Shown here in pieces: positions 1 through 6,593 of a stretch of 10,002 nucleotides of DNA. This stretch comes from Sulfurovum sp. UBA1140. GTDB taxonomy: Bacteria > Campylobacterota > Campylobacteria > Campylobacterales > Sulfurovaceae. The number at the start of each line of letters is the position of its first letter. Within the stretch, counting starts at the first letter, position 1. Position numbers and translations under genes: made by a program. The stretch lies in contig DCAF01000079.1 of NCBI GenBank assembly GCA_002311915.1, forward strand, positions 1-10,002. Direction: 5' to 3'. A model generated the notes under the pieces. That model was not told the origin of the DNA, did not search any database, and worked only from the letters and a program-made list of their open reading frames with translations.

Positions 1-72
1 TTTATATAGTTTTTTCTTGTCGGCAAGTGACAACTAAAACCCCCATGGGTCAGCAAACTGTGTTTATTGCTA

Positions 73-81
73 TGATATAAT
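73..81 (+). promoter_or_regulatory. Extended -10 promoter of the glycan gene cluster
   Basis: The bases read TGA followed by TATAAT (76-81), a full match to an extended -10 element. No convincing -35 hexamer lies 16-18 nt upstream, which is normal for the housekeeping sigma factor in Campylobacterota. A transcript would start near base 88 and carry an untranslated leader of about 117 nt before the first ATG at 205. I see no gene in 1-72. Confidence 0.6.
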
Positions 82-94
82 ATGAAAAAATATT

Positions 95-165
95 AGACTT
101 TATTTCCAAAACTAGGAACTGATGACTTCAGTCTCGTCATATTCGGGACTAAAGTCTCCGATTCC
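95..165 (+). repeat. Foldable leader with two short palindromes
   Basis: Two imperfect palindromes of the same form lie 13 nt apart: GACTTCAGTC (124-133) and GACTAAAGTC (147-156). They sit inside flanking GGAA (115-118) and TTCC (162-165), and ATGAC/GTCAT arms (122-126/136-140) surround the first. A competing pairing joins AGACTTT (95-101) to AAAGTCT (151-157). The layout fits either a REP-type intergenic palindrome or a structured 5' leader of the glycosyltransferase transcript. No known riboswitch core was recognised. Confidence 0.4.
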
Positions 166-204
166 AAAGAGTTTTGCAAGAAGTTTATTACGAAGGGGTA
201 ATCT

Positions 205-1356
205 ATGAAAAAAGTTGTAATCGCTCAAAATATATCTTTTTATGCGTGGCACATGAGACTTAATTTGGCAAGAGCCATTAGAGATGCAGGATATGAGGTG
301 ATATTTGTCTCGTCGAGTGATAAATCCATTGTATCAAGTGATAAATCACTTACAGGTGATAAATACAGTCGAAAAATAGAAGAAGAGTTTAAGTATTATG
401 ATATAAATTTAAGTCGAAAAGGAACCAACCCTTTTACCGACTTAAAAACAATTTATGAGTTCTACAGAGTCTATAAAAAGATAAAACCTGATATTGTCTT
501 GCACTATACGGCAAAACCAAGTATCTATGGAACCATCGCCTGTCATCAACTTAATATCAAAACAATTAACAATATTGCAGGGCTAGGAACCCTTTTTGTT
601 AAACAGAACTTTATTACCAAAATAGCTAAAAAGTTGTATAAAGATTCTCAAAAAAATGCTACTAAAATATTTTTTCAGAACAGAGACGATTTAAAGATGT
701 TTACTGATGAAAAATTGGTTAATGCTTCTAAGTGTGATGTCTTGCCAGGAAGTGGTGTTGATACTCAAAAATTTATGCCCATGGAGCAGAAAGAGGACAA
801 CACCTTTAGATTCTTACTTATTTCTCGAATGCTTTGGGATAAAGGGATTGGAGAGTATGTTCAGTCGGCTAAAAATATTAAAAAAATCTATAAAAATATT
901 GAATTTCAACTGGTAGGTTTTTTAGACACCGAAAACAGTGCCAGTGCCGTCTCGAAAGAGCAGATGAAAGAGTGGACAGATGAGGGGTATGTTAACTATT
1001 TAGGTAGTAGTGATAATATTCAAGAGGTTGTTGCCAAAGCCGATTGTGTTGTCTTACCCTCATTTTACCGAGAGGGAACACCACGGGTACTCTTAGAGGG
1101 GGCAAGTATGGCAAAACCCATTATCACCACCGACAACGTAGGGTGTAGAGATGTGGTTGACCATGGGGTCAATGGATACATCTGCAAAATTAAAAACAGC
1201 GAAGATTTAACAGAAAAAATGATAAAAATGTTACGATTAAGTTCTCAAGAACGCAATAAAATGGGAGAACGTGGTCGAGAAAAGATTATTAAAGAGTTTG
1301 ATGAGAGCATTGTTTTTAAAAAATATATTGATAGTATTAAAGAGATCATTGGATGA
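205..1356 (+). CDS. Family 4 glycosyltransferase (PglA-like)
   Basis: Predicted retaining GT-B glycosyltransferase that adds a sugar, probably a HexNAc, to a lipid-linked glycan on the cytoplasmic face of the inner membrane. The N-terminal acceptor domain is about residues 1-195. The C-terminal donor domain carries GSGVDTQKF (182-190), SRMLWDKGIGEY (207-218) and the EX7E signature with E290 and E298 in REGTPRVLLEGAS. The length of 383 aa is usual for the family. No signal peptide or membrane span is evident. ATG 205 is preceded by GAAGGGG (192-198), a good ribosome binding site. The stop overlaps the next start by 4 nt (ATGA), so the two are co-translated. An odd feature is a repeated SDK-type loop at residues 38-53. 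The fold and family are secure; donor and acceptor are inference. Confidence 0.9.
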   Translation: MKKVVIAQNISFYAWHMRLNLARAIRDAGYEVIFVSSSDKSIVSSDKSLTGDKYSRKIEEEFKYYDINLSRKGTNPFTDLKTIYEFYRVYKKIKPDIVLHYTAKPSIYGTIACHQLNIKTINNIAGLGTLFVKQNFITKIAKKLYKDSQKNATKIFFQNRDDLKMFTDEKLVNASKCDVLPGSGVDTQKFMPMEQKEDNTFRFLLISRMLWDKGIGEYVQSAKNIKKIYKNIEFQLVGFLDTENSASAVSKEQMKEWTDEGYVNYLGSSDNIQEVVAKADCVVLPSFYREGTPRVLLEGASMAKPIITTDNVGCRDVVDHGVNGYICKIKNSEDLTEKMIKMLRLSSQERNKMGERGREKIIKEFDESIVFKKYIDSIKEIIG

Positions 1357-2213
1357 AAATATTGGTAACAGGAGCCAGTGGATATTTGGGCAGTCATTTT
1401 ATTAAAACTTTTCAAGACCAACACTCATTCGAGACCTTTTCATTACAAAAAAACAGTATTGAGAGTATCAATTTTGATGCCGTATCAACCATAATACACT
1501 CTGCAGGATTGGTGCATCAAAAAATTGAACAGAGTTATCAGCATTATTATGATGTTAATGTAAAATATTCAGTTAATTTAGCCAAAAGAGCCAAAGAGCA
1601 AGGGGTGGGGCATTTTATTTTTATCAGTACCATTGCTGTTTATGGTGAAACGTGTTCACCCATTGAAGAAGACTCCCCAACCCTTCCTGTTAGCCCCTAT
1701 GGAAAGAGTAAACTTGAAGCAGAAGGGCAACTCCTTGCCCTTCAATCGAATGATTTTATCATCTCGATTATTCGCCCCCCTATGATTTATGGCGATAAAG
1801 CACCTGGCAATATTGCCTCGTTAATCAAAATTATTCAAAAAATTCCCCTGCTCCCTTTTGGTGGTATTAACAACCGACGAAGCTTTGTCTATATTGGCAA
1901 TTTGGTGGCACTTATCAACAGAGTTGTGGAGTTAAGAGCAAAAGGAATATTCTTATCTGCTGATGATTACCCCATCTCAACCTCAACACTCATGCAACTT
2001 TTATCTAAAGCCTTAAATAAAAATCTATGGCTTATCAAAATCCCACTCTTTCCAACCCTACTAAAAAGAATTAAACCTAAAATATACTCACGACTCTATG
2101 ATGATTTAGCAATAGACAACAGAGAGACAATAAAGCGATTAAACTTCTATTCACCCTACACCGTAGAAGAGGGAATAGAGCTAACCATCAAGATTAAACA
2201 GAAATTATCTTAA
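1353..2213 (+). CDS. NAD-dependent sugar-nucleotide epimerase/reductase (WbpV/WreQ-like SDR)
   Basis: Extended short-chain dehydrogenase acting on a nucleotide sugar in the cytoplasm. Visible are the Rossmann GASGYLG (residues 7-13), catalytic S92/T93 in STIAVYG, and the YGKSK catalytic pair Y116/K120. RPPMIYG (141-147) and an RRSFVYIGNL segment (175-184) follow. The RPP..YG, RRS.VY..NL and SADDYPIST layout resembles the branch that reduces UDP-4-keto-6-deoxy-HexNAc to UDP-QuiNAc or UDP-FucNAc (WbpV, WreQ) more than classic GalE. At 286 aa it is a little shorter than the usual 310-320. It overlaps the glycosyltransferase stop by 4 nt. The 4-keto sugar it would need could come from the dehydratase encoded just downstream. 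Family is sure; the reductase role is inferred and a C4-epimerase remains possible. Confidence 0.87.
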   Translation: MKILVTGASGYLGSHFIKTFQDQHSFETFSLQKNSIESINFDAVSTIIHSAGLVHQKIEQSYQHYYDVNVKYSVNLAKRAKEQGVGHFIFISTIAVYGETCSPIEEDSPTLPVSPYGKSKLEAEGQLLALQSNDFIISIIRPPMIYGDKAPGNIASLIKIIQKIPLLPFGGINNRRSFVYIGNLVALINRVVELRAKGIFLSADDYPISTSTLMQLLSKALNKNLWLIKIPLFPTLLKRIKPKIYSRLYDDLAIDNRETIKRLNFYSPYTVEEGIELTIKIKQKLS

Positions 2214-2249
2214 ATTTTTCTTAGAAAATAAATAAATCATCTAACTTTT

Positions 2250-2281
2250 ATAGTAATAGTGTAAAATTTAACTATTACTAT
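2250..2281. repeat. Perfect 11-bp inverted repeat with 10-nt spacer
   Basis: The arms ATAGTAATAGT (2250-2260) and ACTATTACTAT (2271-2281) are perfectly complementary, with GTAAAATTTA between them. Neither side is followed by a T-run, so this is not a standard terminator. The spacer contains TAAAAT, a possible -10 element, so the dyad could be an operator over a promoter for the dehydratase gene that starts at 2315. As RNA it would be a long hairpin in the intercistronic region. It occupies a third of the 101-nt gap. Confidence 0.55.
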
Positions 2282-2314
2282 GAATAAAATTAAATATTGT
2301 TAAGGTATAGATGT

Positions 2315-3502
2315 ATGAATATATTAGAATTAATTGGTAGAGAGAGTGAACTCTTTGAAGAGGACATAACCACCCACGAAGAAGAGTTAAGCCAAAAAGT
2401 ATCAAACTCCTCTTTTCTTGTTTTGGGTGCTGCTGGTTCGATTGGACAAGCCGTTACCAAAGAGATTTTTAAACGAGACCCTAAAAAACTGCATATTGTA
2501 GATATTAGCGAGAACAATATGGTTGAGTTGGTTCGAGATATACGTAGTTCATTGGGCTACATTAGAGGTGATTTTAAGACCTTTGCTCTTGATATTGGAA
2601 GCATTGAGTATGATGCGTTTATTAAAGCCGATGGAGCGTATGATTATGTGCTAAATCTCTCGGCACTTAAACATGTTCGTAGTGAAAAAGACCCCTTTAC
2701 CCTTATGAGAATGATTGAGGTCAATATTAAAAATACCGATAAAACCATTGCCCAATCTATTGAAAATAGAGCCAAAAAATATTTCTGTGTCTCGACCGAT
2801 AAGGCTGCAAATCCTGTAAATATGATGGGGGCATCTAAACGTATTATGGAGATGTTTTTAATGCGAAAAAGCTTAGAAATGCCAATATCCACGGCACGAT
2901 TTGCCAATGTTGCTTTTTCAGATGGTTCTCTACTTTATGGTTTTAACCAACGCATTACCAAACGACAGCCTATCTCTGCACCTAGCGATATTAAACGATA
3001 TTTTGTCACCCCCAAAGAGTCAGGAGAACTCTGTTTAATGAGCTGTCTATTAGGAGAAAATCGAGACATATTTTTTCCTAAACTTAGTGAAAAGCTTAAC
3101 CTTATTACCTTTTCAAATATTGCAGTAAGATACTTAAAAAATTTGGGTTATGAAGCACATCTATGCCAAAGTGAAGAGGAGGCAAGAGAGTTGGTTAAAA
3201 CACTCCCCGAACAGGGAAAGTGGCCATGTTACTTTACAGGGAGTACCACCACGGGTGAAAAAGATTTTGAAGAGTTTTTTACCGATGATGAAACCTTGGA
3301 TATGGAACGATTTAAGAGCCTTGGAATTATTAAAAATGAAGCACTTTTTGACAACAATAAATTAACCCATTTTGAAGACGAAATAGCCAACATGAAACAT
3401 AAAAAAGAGTGGACAAAAGAGGAGATAGTTGAACTTTTTTTTGAGATGATTCCCAACTTTGGACACAAAGAGATGGGTCAATATTTAGACAATAAAATGT
3501 AA
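2315..3502 (+). CDS. UDP-HexNAc 4,6-dehydratase, soluble FlaA1/WbpM type
   Basis: Predicted cytoplasmic NAD(P)-dependent dehydratase making a UDP-4-keto-6-deoxy-HexNAc for surface glycan or nonulosonic acid synthesis. Numbering from ATG 2315 (395 aa), it shows the nucleotide-binding GAAGSIG (38-44), LNLSALKHV (113-121), the STDK catalytic strip (160-163) and NPVNMMGASKR with M171 and K175. The usual catalytic Tyr is Met, as in WbpM and PglF, whereas FlaA1 keeps Tyr. SDIKRYFVT (224-232) is the polysaccharide-synthase signature. There are no membrane spans, unlike WbpM and PglF. Sequence and length recall the dehydratases at the head of legionaminate-type loci. ATG 2315 has AAGG at 2302-2305; an in-frame TTG at 2297 would add six residues but lacks a ribosome binding site. 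The next gene follows after 20 nt. Confidence 0.9.
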   Translation: MNILELIGRESELFEEDITTHEEELSQKVSNSSFLVLGAAGSIGQAVTKEIFKRDPKKLHIVDISENNMVELVRDIRSSLGYIRGDFKTFALDIGSIEYDAFIKADGAYDYVLNLSALKHVRSEKDPFTLMRMIEVNIKNTDKTIAQSIENRAKKYFCVSTDKAANPVNMMGASKRIMEMFLMRKSLEMPISTARFANVAFSDGSLLYGFNQRITKRQPISAPSDIKRYFVTPKESGELCLMSCLLGENRDIFFPKLSEKLNLITFSNIAVRYLKNLGYEAHLCQSEEEARELVKTLPEQGKWPCYFTGSTTTGEKDFEEFFTDDETLDMERFKSLGIIKNEALFDNNKLTHFEDEIANMKHKKEWTKEEIVELFFEMIPNFGHKEMGQYLDNKM

Positions 3503-3510
3503 ATTAAACT

Positions 3511-3516
3511 AAGGAG
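3511..3516 (+). promoter_or_regulatory. Strong ribosome binding site of the CBS-nucleotidyltransferase gene
   Basis: A full AAGGAG lies 6 nt before ATG 3523 in the 20-nt gap after the dehydratase stop. It fixes the start and implies efficient, independent initiation on a shared transcript. Confidence 0.75.
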
Positions 3517-3522
3517 TAAATT

Positions 3523-4605
3523 ATGACAGCAAAAAATGACGATAGAAACAGGCATGAGGAAAAGTATAAAAACATAATCTCTTTAGATAGTACCATTATT
3601 GATGCGTTAAAGGTGATGAATGACACCAATATTAACCTATTAATTGTACTTAATAATAAAAAGTTTATTGGTCTATTAAGTATTGGAGATATACGAAGAG
3701 CCATTATTGAAGATATTGATATACACACCTTTAAAATTAAGAAAATTATGAGAAATGATGTTTTAGTATCCCACATCAATGACTCTTTTGAGACCATTAA
3801 ACAGCTAATGCTTGATAAGCAAATTACCTGTATGCCCGTTGTCAACAGTAAATACAATCTTAAAAAAATATACTACTGGAAAGATATATTCCCCAACAAA
3901 CAAAAAGTTAGTAAACTTAATGTTGATGTGGTGATTATGGCAGGGGGAAAAGGGAGTCGTTTAAAGCCCATTACCAATATTATTCCTAAGCCTCTGGTTC
4001 CTGTAGGAGAGCGACCGATTATCGAAATTATTATTGACAATTTTATGAAACATAAAGTGCGTAATTTTTATATTTCAGTTAACTATAAAGCCCAAATGAT
4101 AGAAGATTATCTAAAAAGTAAAGAGTCCAAAGCGTGTCAACTGACCTATTTTACCGAAGATAAACCCTTAGGAACCATTGGTAGTCTTCATCTTATTCGT
4201 AAAAAATTAAAACGAACACTGTTTGTCTCGAATTGTGATATTATTATTGATGAAGATTATGCCGATATTTATAAATACCATAAAGAGAACAACAATGACA
4301 TTACCATTGTCTCTGCCATTAAACATATCAATATTCCCTACGGTGTAATGGAGACTAAAAAAGGGGGAAAACTGATAGGAATGACCGAAAAACCCGAATT
4401 TACCTTTCAAGTCAATACAGGAATGTACCTACTTGAACCCCATGTAATTAAAGAGATTCCTAAAAACAAATTTTATCACATCACCGATTTAATTGAAAAA
4501 ATCAAAAGCAGAGGAAAAGTAGGTGTTTTTCCTGTTGCCGAAAATTCATGGCACGACATAGGGCAGTGGAAAGAGTATAAGAGTACATTAAATAATTATA
4601 AGTAG
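3523..4605 (+). CDS. CBS-domain sugar-1-phosphate nucleotidyltransferase (PtmE-like)
   Basis: Fusion of a tandem CBS pair with a nucleotidyltransferase domain. CBS repeats occupy about residues 14-65 (ending in GDIRRAII) and 70-122. The transferase begins with the fingerprint AGGKGSRLKPIT (140-151) plus PKPLVPVGERP (156-166). It continues with the metal-binding SNCDIII (236-242), TEKP (288-291), NTGMYLLEP (298-306) and WHDIG (343-347). The length of 360 aa matches PtmE-type proteins, where the activity is glucosamine-1-phosphate guanylyltransferase in the Campylobacter jejuni legionaminic acid pathway. The choice of GTP over other nucleotides here is inferred. CBS domains usually sense adenylate or other nucleotides, which suggests allosteric control. 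It is the last gene of the + strand cluster, converging on a helicase gene. A decayed copy of its final 66 bp lies at 6595-6660. Confidence 0.9.
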   Translation: MTAKNDDRNRHEEKYKNIISLDSTIIDALKVMNDTNINLLIVLNNKKFIGLLSIGDIRRAIIEDIDIHTFKIKKIMRNDVLVSHINDSFETIKQLMLDKQITCMPVVNSKYNLKKIYYWKDIFPNKQKVSKLNVDVVIMAGGKGSRLKPITNIIPKPLVPVGERPIIEIIIDNFMKHKVRNFYISVNYKAQMIEDYLKSKESKACQLTYFTEDKPLGTIGSLHLIRKKLKRTLFVSNCDIIIDEDYADIYKYHKENNNDITIVSAIKHINIPYGVMETKKGGKLIGMTEKPEFTFQVNTGMYLLEPHVIKEIPKNKFYHITDLIEKIKSRGKVGVFPVAENSWHDIGQWKEYKSTLNNYK

Positions 4606-4650
4606 GCGAATTAAACTTTTTTTAAATAAATAGTTCGAGTGCAAACATAC

Positions 4651-4685
4651 CGATTCCTAAAATGCAAACAGCATAGTAGGAATCG
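4651..4685. terminator. Stem-loop between convergent genes
   Basis: Perfect 9-bp arms CGATTCCTA (4651-4659) and TAGGAATCG (4677-4685) enclose a second small stem, ATGC/GCAT (4662-4665/4671-4674), with an AAACA loop. It lies in the 86-nt gap between the + strand nucleotidyltransferase stop and the - strand helicase stop, so it can fold in both transcripts. Neither side has an immediate T-run, so it may be an mRNA 3'-end stabiliser or processing stem and not a true intrinsic terminator. TGCAAACA is also repeated directly at 4640 and 4663. Confidence 0.45.
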
Positions 4686-4691
4686 ATGGTT

Positions 4692-6032
4692 TTAGTCTTG
4701 CGATCTATTTCTATTGCGACTTCTATTTCTACTACGATTTCTTGAATTTGGTTTTTTCTTCTCTTCATTCCACTCGCTATCAGAAGATTTTTTTTGTGAT
4801 GAGCTTTTTGATTGGTTCTGTTTTCCACCACCACGCCGTCCTCGTCCACCACCCCTTTTTACAGGTTCAGCTTTTATACTTGAGTCAACTTCATACCCGT
4901 TTATAATAACTTTTTTAATTTTTTGAGCAGTTAAACGCTCAATGCTTCTTAAGAAATCATTTTCATCTATACAGACCAAAGAGACAGCTTCACCTGCACG
5001 ACCAGCTCTTCCTGTTCGTCCAATTCTATGCACGTAATCTTCGGGTACATTTGGCAGTTCAAAATTGACAACATGAGGAAGCATGTTAATGTCAATCCCA
5101 CGTGCGGCTATATCGGTAGCAACAAGTACACGAATTTTTCTCTCTTTAAAACTTGCAAGAGCTTTTGTTCTTGCTCCTTGACTCTTATTTCCATGAATCG
5201 CAGATGAACGAATGCCTCGATTTTCAAGATATTCACAAAGCCTATTTGCCCCATGCTTGGTTCTTGTAAAGACCAATATCTGTTGCCACTGCCCATCATC
5301 TATAAGTTTATAAAGTAGTTCCCGTTTTCGTGCTTTATCCACAGGGTGAACCACTTGTGCCACCCGTTCAGAGGTGGTATTTTGTGTTGCAACTTCGACC
5401 AAGCTTGGATTGTTTTGAAAACCAGAGGCAAGGGCTTTAATCTCTTTTGAGAATGTTGCTGAAAAGAGTAAAGTTTGTCTATTTTTAGGGATAAGTCTAA
5501 TAACTTTTTTAATGTCATGAATAAATCCCATATCAAGCATACGGTCAGCCTCATCAAGTACCAAAATCTCTATTTTTGAGAGGTCAATTATTTTTTGAGA
5601 AACCAAGTCTAGTAATCTACCTGGTGTGGCTATTAAAATATCTACACCCTGTTTTATAGCATTAATCTGTCTATTAATATTCACTCCACCAAAAATAATG
5701 GTTGATTTATACGGTAAATACTTGGAATACATCTCAACATTTTCACCAACTTGTGCTGCGAGTTCACGGGTTGGAGTTAATATTAATGCTCGTATACGTC
5801 GTTTAGGTTTCCCTCTCTGCTCTATATGTTGGTGGTTTTTTTGTAAGTTTTCTAACAATGGCAAAGTAAAACCAGCCGTTTTACCTGTGCCTGTCTGTGC
5901 TGCGGCTAAAACATCATCACCTTGTAAAATAAGGGGAATAGCTTTTTGCTGTATGGGTGTTGGTTTGCTGTAGCCTGTTTCTGAAATAGCTTTTAAAATT
6001 GGCTCACAAAGACCAAGTTTGGAAAATGACAT
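4692..6032 (-). CDS. rhlE: DEAD-box ATP-dependent RNA helicase, RhlE type
   Basis: Cytoplasmic ATP-driven RNA helicase that remodels RNA duplexes, in this family during ribosome assembly, RNA decay or cold adaptation. All motifs are present in order: Q motif (FSKLG, then PTPIQ 24-28), motif I AQTGTGKT (45-52), Ia PTRELA (87-92), Ib TPGR (136-139), II DEAD (160-163), III SAT (191-193), IV ILVFTRT (252-258), V ARGID (310-314) and VI HRIGRTGRAGR (335-345). The tail after about residue 390 is basic and low in complexity. It has a Gly/Arg patch (393-403), a Ser/Lys/Glu stretch and Asn-Arg-Ser-Arg repeats to the end, probably for RNA binding. At 446 aa it is normal for RhlE. ATG 6032 has an AAGGTC ribosome binding site 8 nt upstream and its own promoter. 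It stands apart functionally from the glycan genes and converges on them. Confidence 0.97.
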   Translation of the reverse strand: MSFSKLGLCEPILKAISETGYSKPTPIQQKAIPLILQGDDVLAAAQTGTGKTAGFTLPLLENLQKNHQHIEQRGKPKRRIRALILTPTRELAAQVGENVEMYSKYLPYKSTIIFGGVNINRQINAIKQGVDILIATPGRLLDLVSQKIIDLSKIEILVLDEADRMLDMGFIHDIKKVIRLIPKNRQTLLFSATFSKEIKALASGFQNNPSLVEVATQNTTSERVAQVVHPVDKARKRELLYKLIDDGQWQQILVFTRTKHGANRLCEYLENRGIRSSAIHGNKSQGARTKALASFKERKIRVLVATDIAARGIDINMLPHVVNFELPNVPEDYVHRIGRTGRAGRAGEAVSLVCIDENDFLRSIERLTAQKIKKVIINGYEVDSSIKAEPVKRGGGRGRRGGGKQNQSKSSSQKKSSDSEWNEEKKKPNSRNRSRNRSRNRNRSQD

Positions 6033-6076
6033 ATTATATTGACCTTGTATTGGGGGTATGGATTAAGATTATTGGC

Positions 6077-6085
6077 ATTATAGCA
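6077..6085 (-). promoter_or_regulatory. Extended -10 promoter of the helicase gene
   Basis: On the - strand the bases read TGCTATAAT, a perfect extended -10 about 45 nt before the helicase ATG. No -35 match is visible. Transcription would begin near 6070 and give a leader of roughly 40 nt containing the ribosome binding site. Confidence 0.65.
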
Positions 6086-6177
6086 GATGTTTTTATTTTC
6101 CATTTGTATTTTTGTTAAGATTTATCACCTAATCTCAATTACTAAAAGGCTATATTCACGATTGAATAATTATAAAG

Positions 6178-6201
6178 GATGGGGAAAAATTTTACCCCAT
6201 C
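6178..6201 (-). terminator. Hairpin terminator of the small coiled-coil gene
   Basis: GATGGGG (6178-6184) pairs with CCCCATC (6195-6201) around AAAAATTTTA, whose inner part can also pair. It begins 16 nt past the stop of the - strand small ORF and is followed in that direction by CTTTATAATTATT, a modest U-rich tract. It would end the small transcript before the helicase promoter. Confidence 0.65.
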
Positions 6202-6216
6202 ATAATTTTAAAGCTA

Positions 6217-6411
6217 TTATTTAGAAACAAGCTCTTCTATCTGCATGATAAGTGTTCTATTTTTAACTTCTAGTTGAGCATTTTTAACTTTGAAATCTTC
6301 ATTCTCTTTTTGCAGTTCCAAAATAAGCTGATGCTCTTTTGGTTTGTAGTGGCTTAGATTGTACTCTTTGCCAAGCTTAGTAATGCGTACGGCTCTAAGG
6401 TTCGGGTACAT
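6217..6411 (-). CDS. Small coiled-coil protein of unknown function, probably frameshifted at its 5' end
   Basis: I do not recognise this 64-aa protein. It is basic at the N-terminus (residues 1-25), and the second half (about 28-62) is a hydrophilic heptad-like helix rich in Lys, Glu, Leu and Asn, likely a coiled coil. ATG 6411 has no clear ribosome binding site. A better start, ATG 6446 with AAGGA six nt upstream, opens in the adjacent frame and reads MFATPPLKELPK before meeting this ORF at CCCAAAATG. One extra A, or a -1 ribosomal shift there, would join them into one 76-aa protein. A TATAAT promoter upstream (6488-6493) and a terminator downstream support a real transcription unit. It may be a recent pseudogene, a sequencing error or a frameshifted gene. 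Confidence 0.55.
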   Translation of the reverse strand: MYPNLRAVRITKLGKEYNLSHYKPKEHQLILELQKENEDFKVKNAQLEVKNRTLIMQIEELVSK

Positions 6412-6440
6412 TTTGGGAGTTCTTTTAATGGAGGTGTGGC

Positions 6441-6456
6441 AAACATGATTGTTCCT
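6441..6456 (-). promoter_or_regulatory. Ribosome binding site and alternative start of the small coiled-coil gene
   Basis: On the - strand AAGGA (6456-6452) stands 5 nt before ATG 6446. This is the only well-formed translation start for the small gene. It leads into a frame that ends after 30 codons unless a -1 shift occurs at 6411-6417. Confidence 0.55.
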
Positions 6457-6487
6457 TGAGTTTTAATCCAATTCAAGAAATATTAAT

Positions 6488-6493
6488 ATTATA
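6488..6493 (-). promoter_or_regulatory. Putative -10 promoter of the small coiled-coil gene
   Basis: TATAAT on the - strand about 40 nt before ATG 6446, inside a very AT-rich tract (6478-6550). Start of transcription would be near 6480. The AT-richness makes chance matches likely, so confidence is moderate. Confidence 0.4.
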
Positions 6494-6593
6494 ATCGAAT
6501 TATATTAATAAATTATTAATTTTATAATTTAATTTAAAAATTTATTTAATCCTAGACAATTAAGACAGTTATATTCCTATTGATCATCTTTTC

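Noticed and set aside
1..72. Possible end of an upstream gene at the left edge
   Set aside because: Frames are interrupted by stops and no coding pattern or terminator could be supported in so short a stretch.
2290..2907. Two - strand frames (2290-2517 and 2644-2907)
   Set aside because: They are antisense shadows of the dehydratase gene, without ribosome binding sites or recognisable protein features.
4622..4852. Open - strand frame of 76 codons with a hydrophobic C-terminus
   Set aside because: Most of it lies inside the helicase 3' end in another frame and its composition mirrors the helicase tail repeat. It has no ribosome binding site of its own.
6155..6180. A 15-base match (6161-6175) to the end of the relic at 6641-6655, possibly a third copy of the nucleotidyltransferase 3' end
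   Set aside because: The match is AT-rich and does not extend convincingly on either side, so chance is plausible. It is recorded only as a weak hint.
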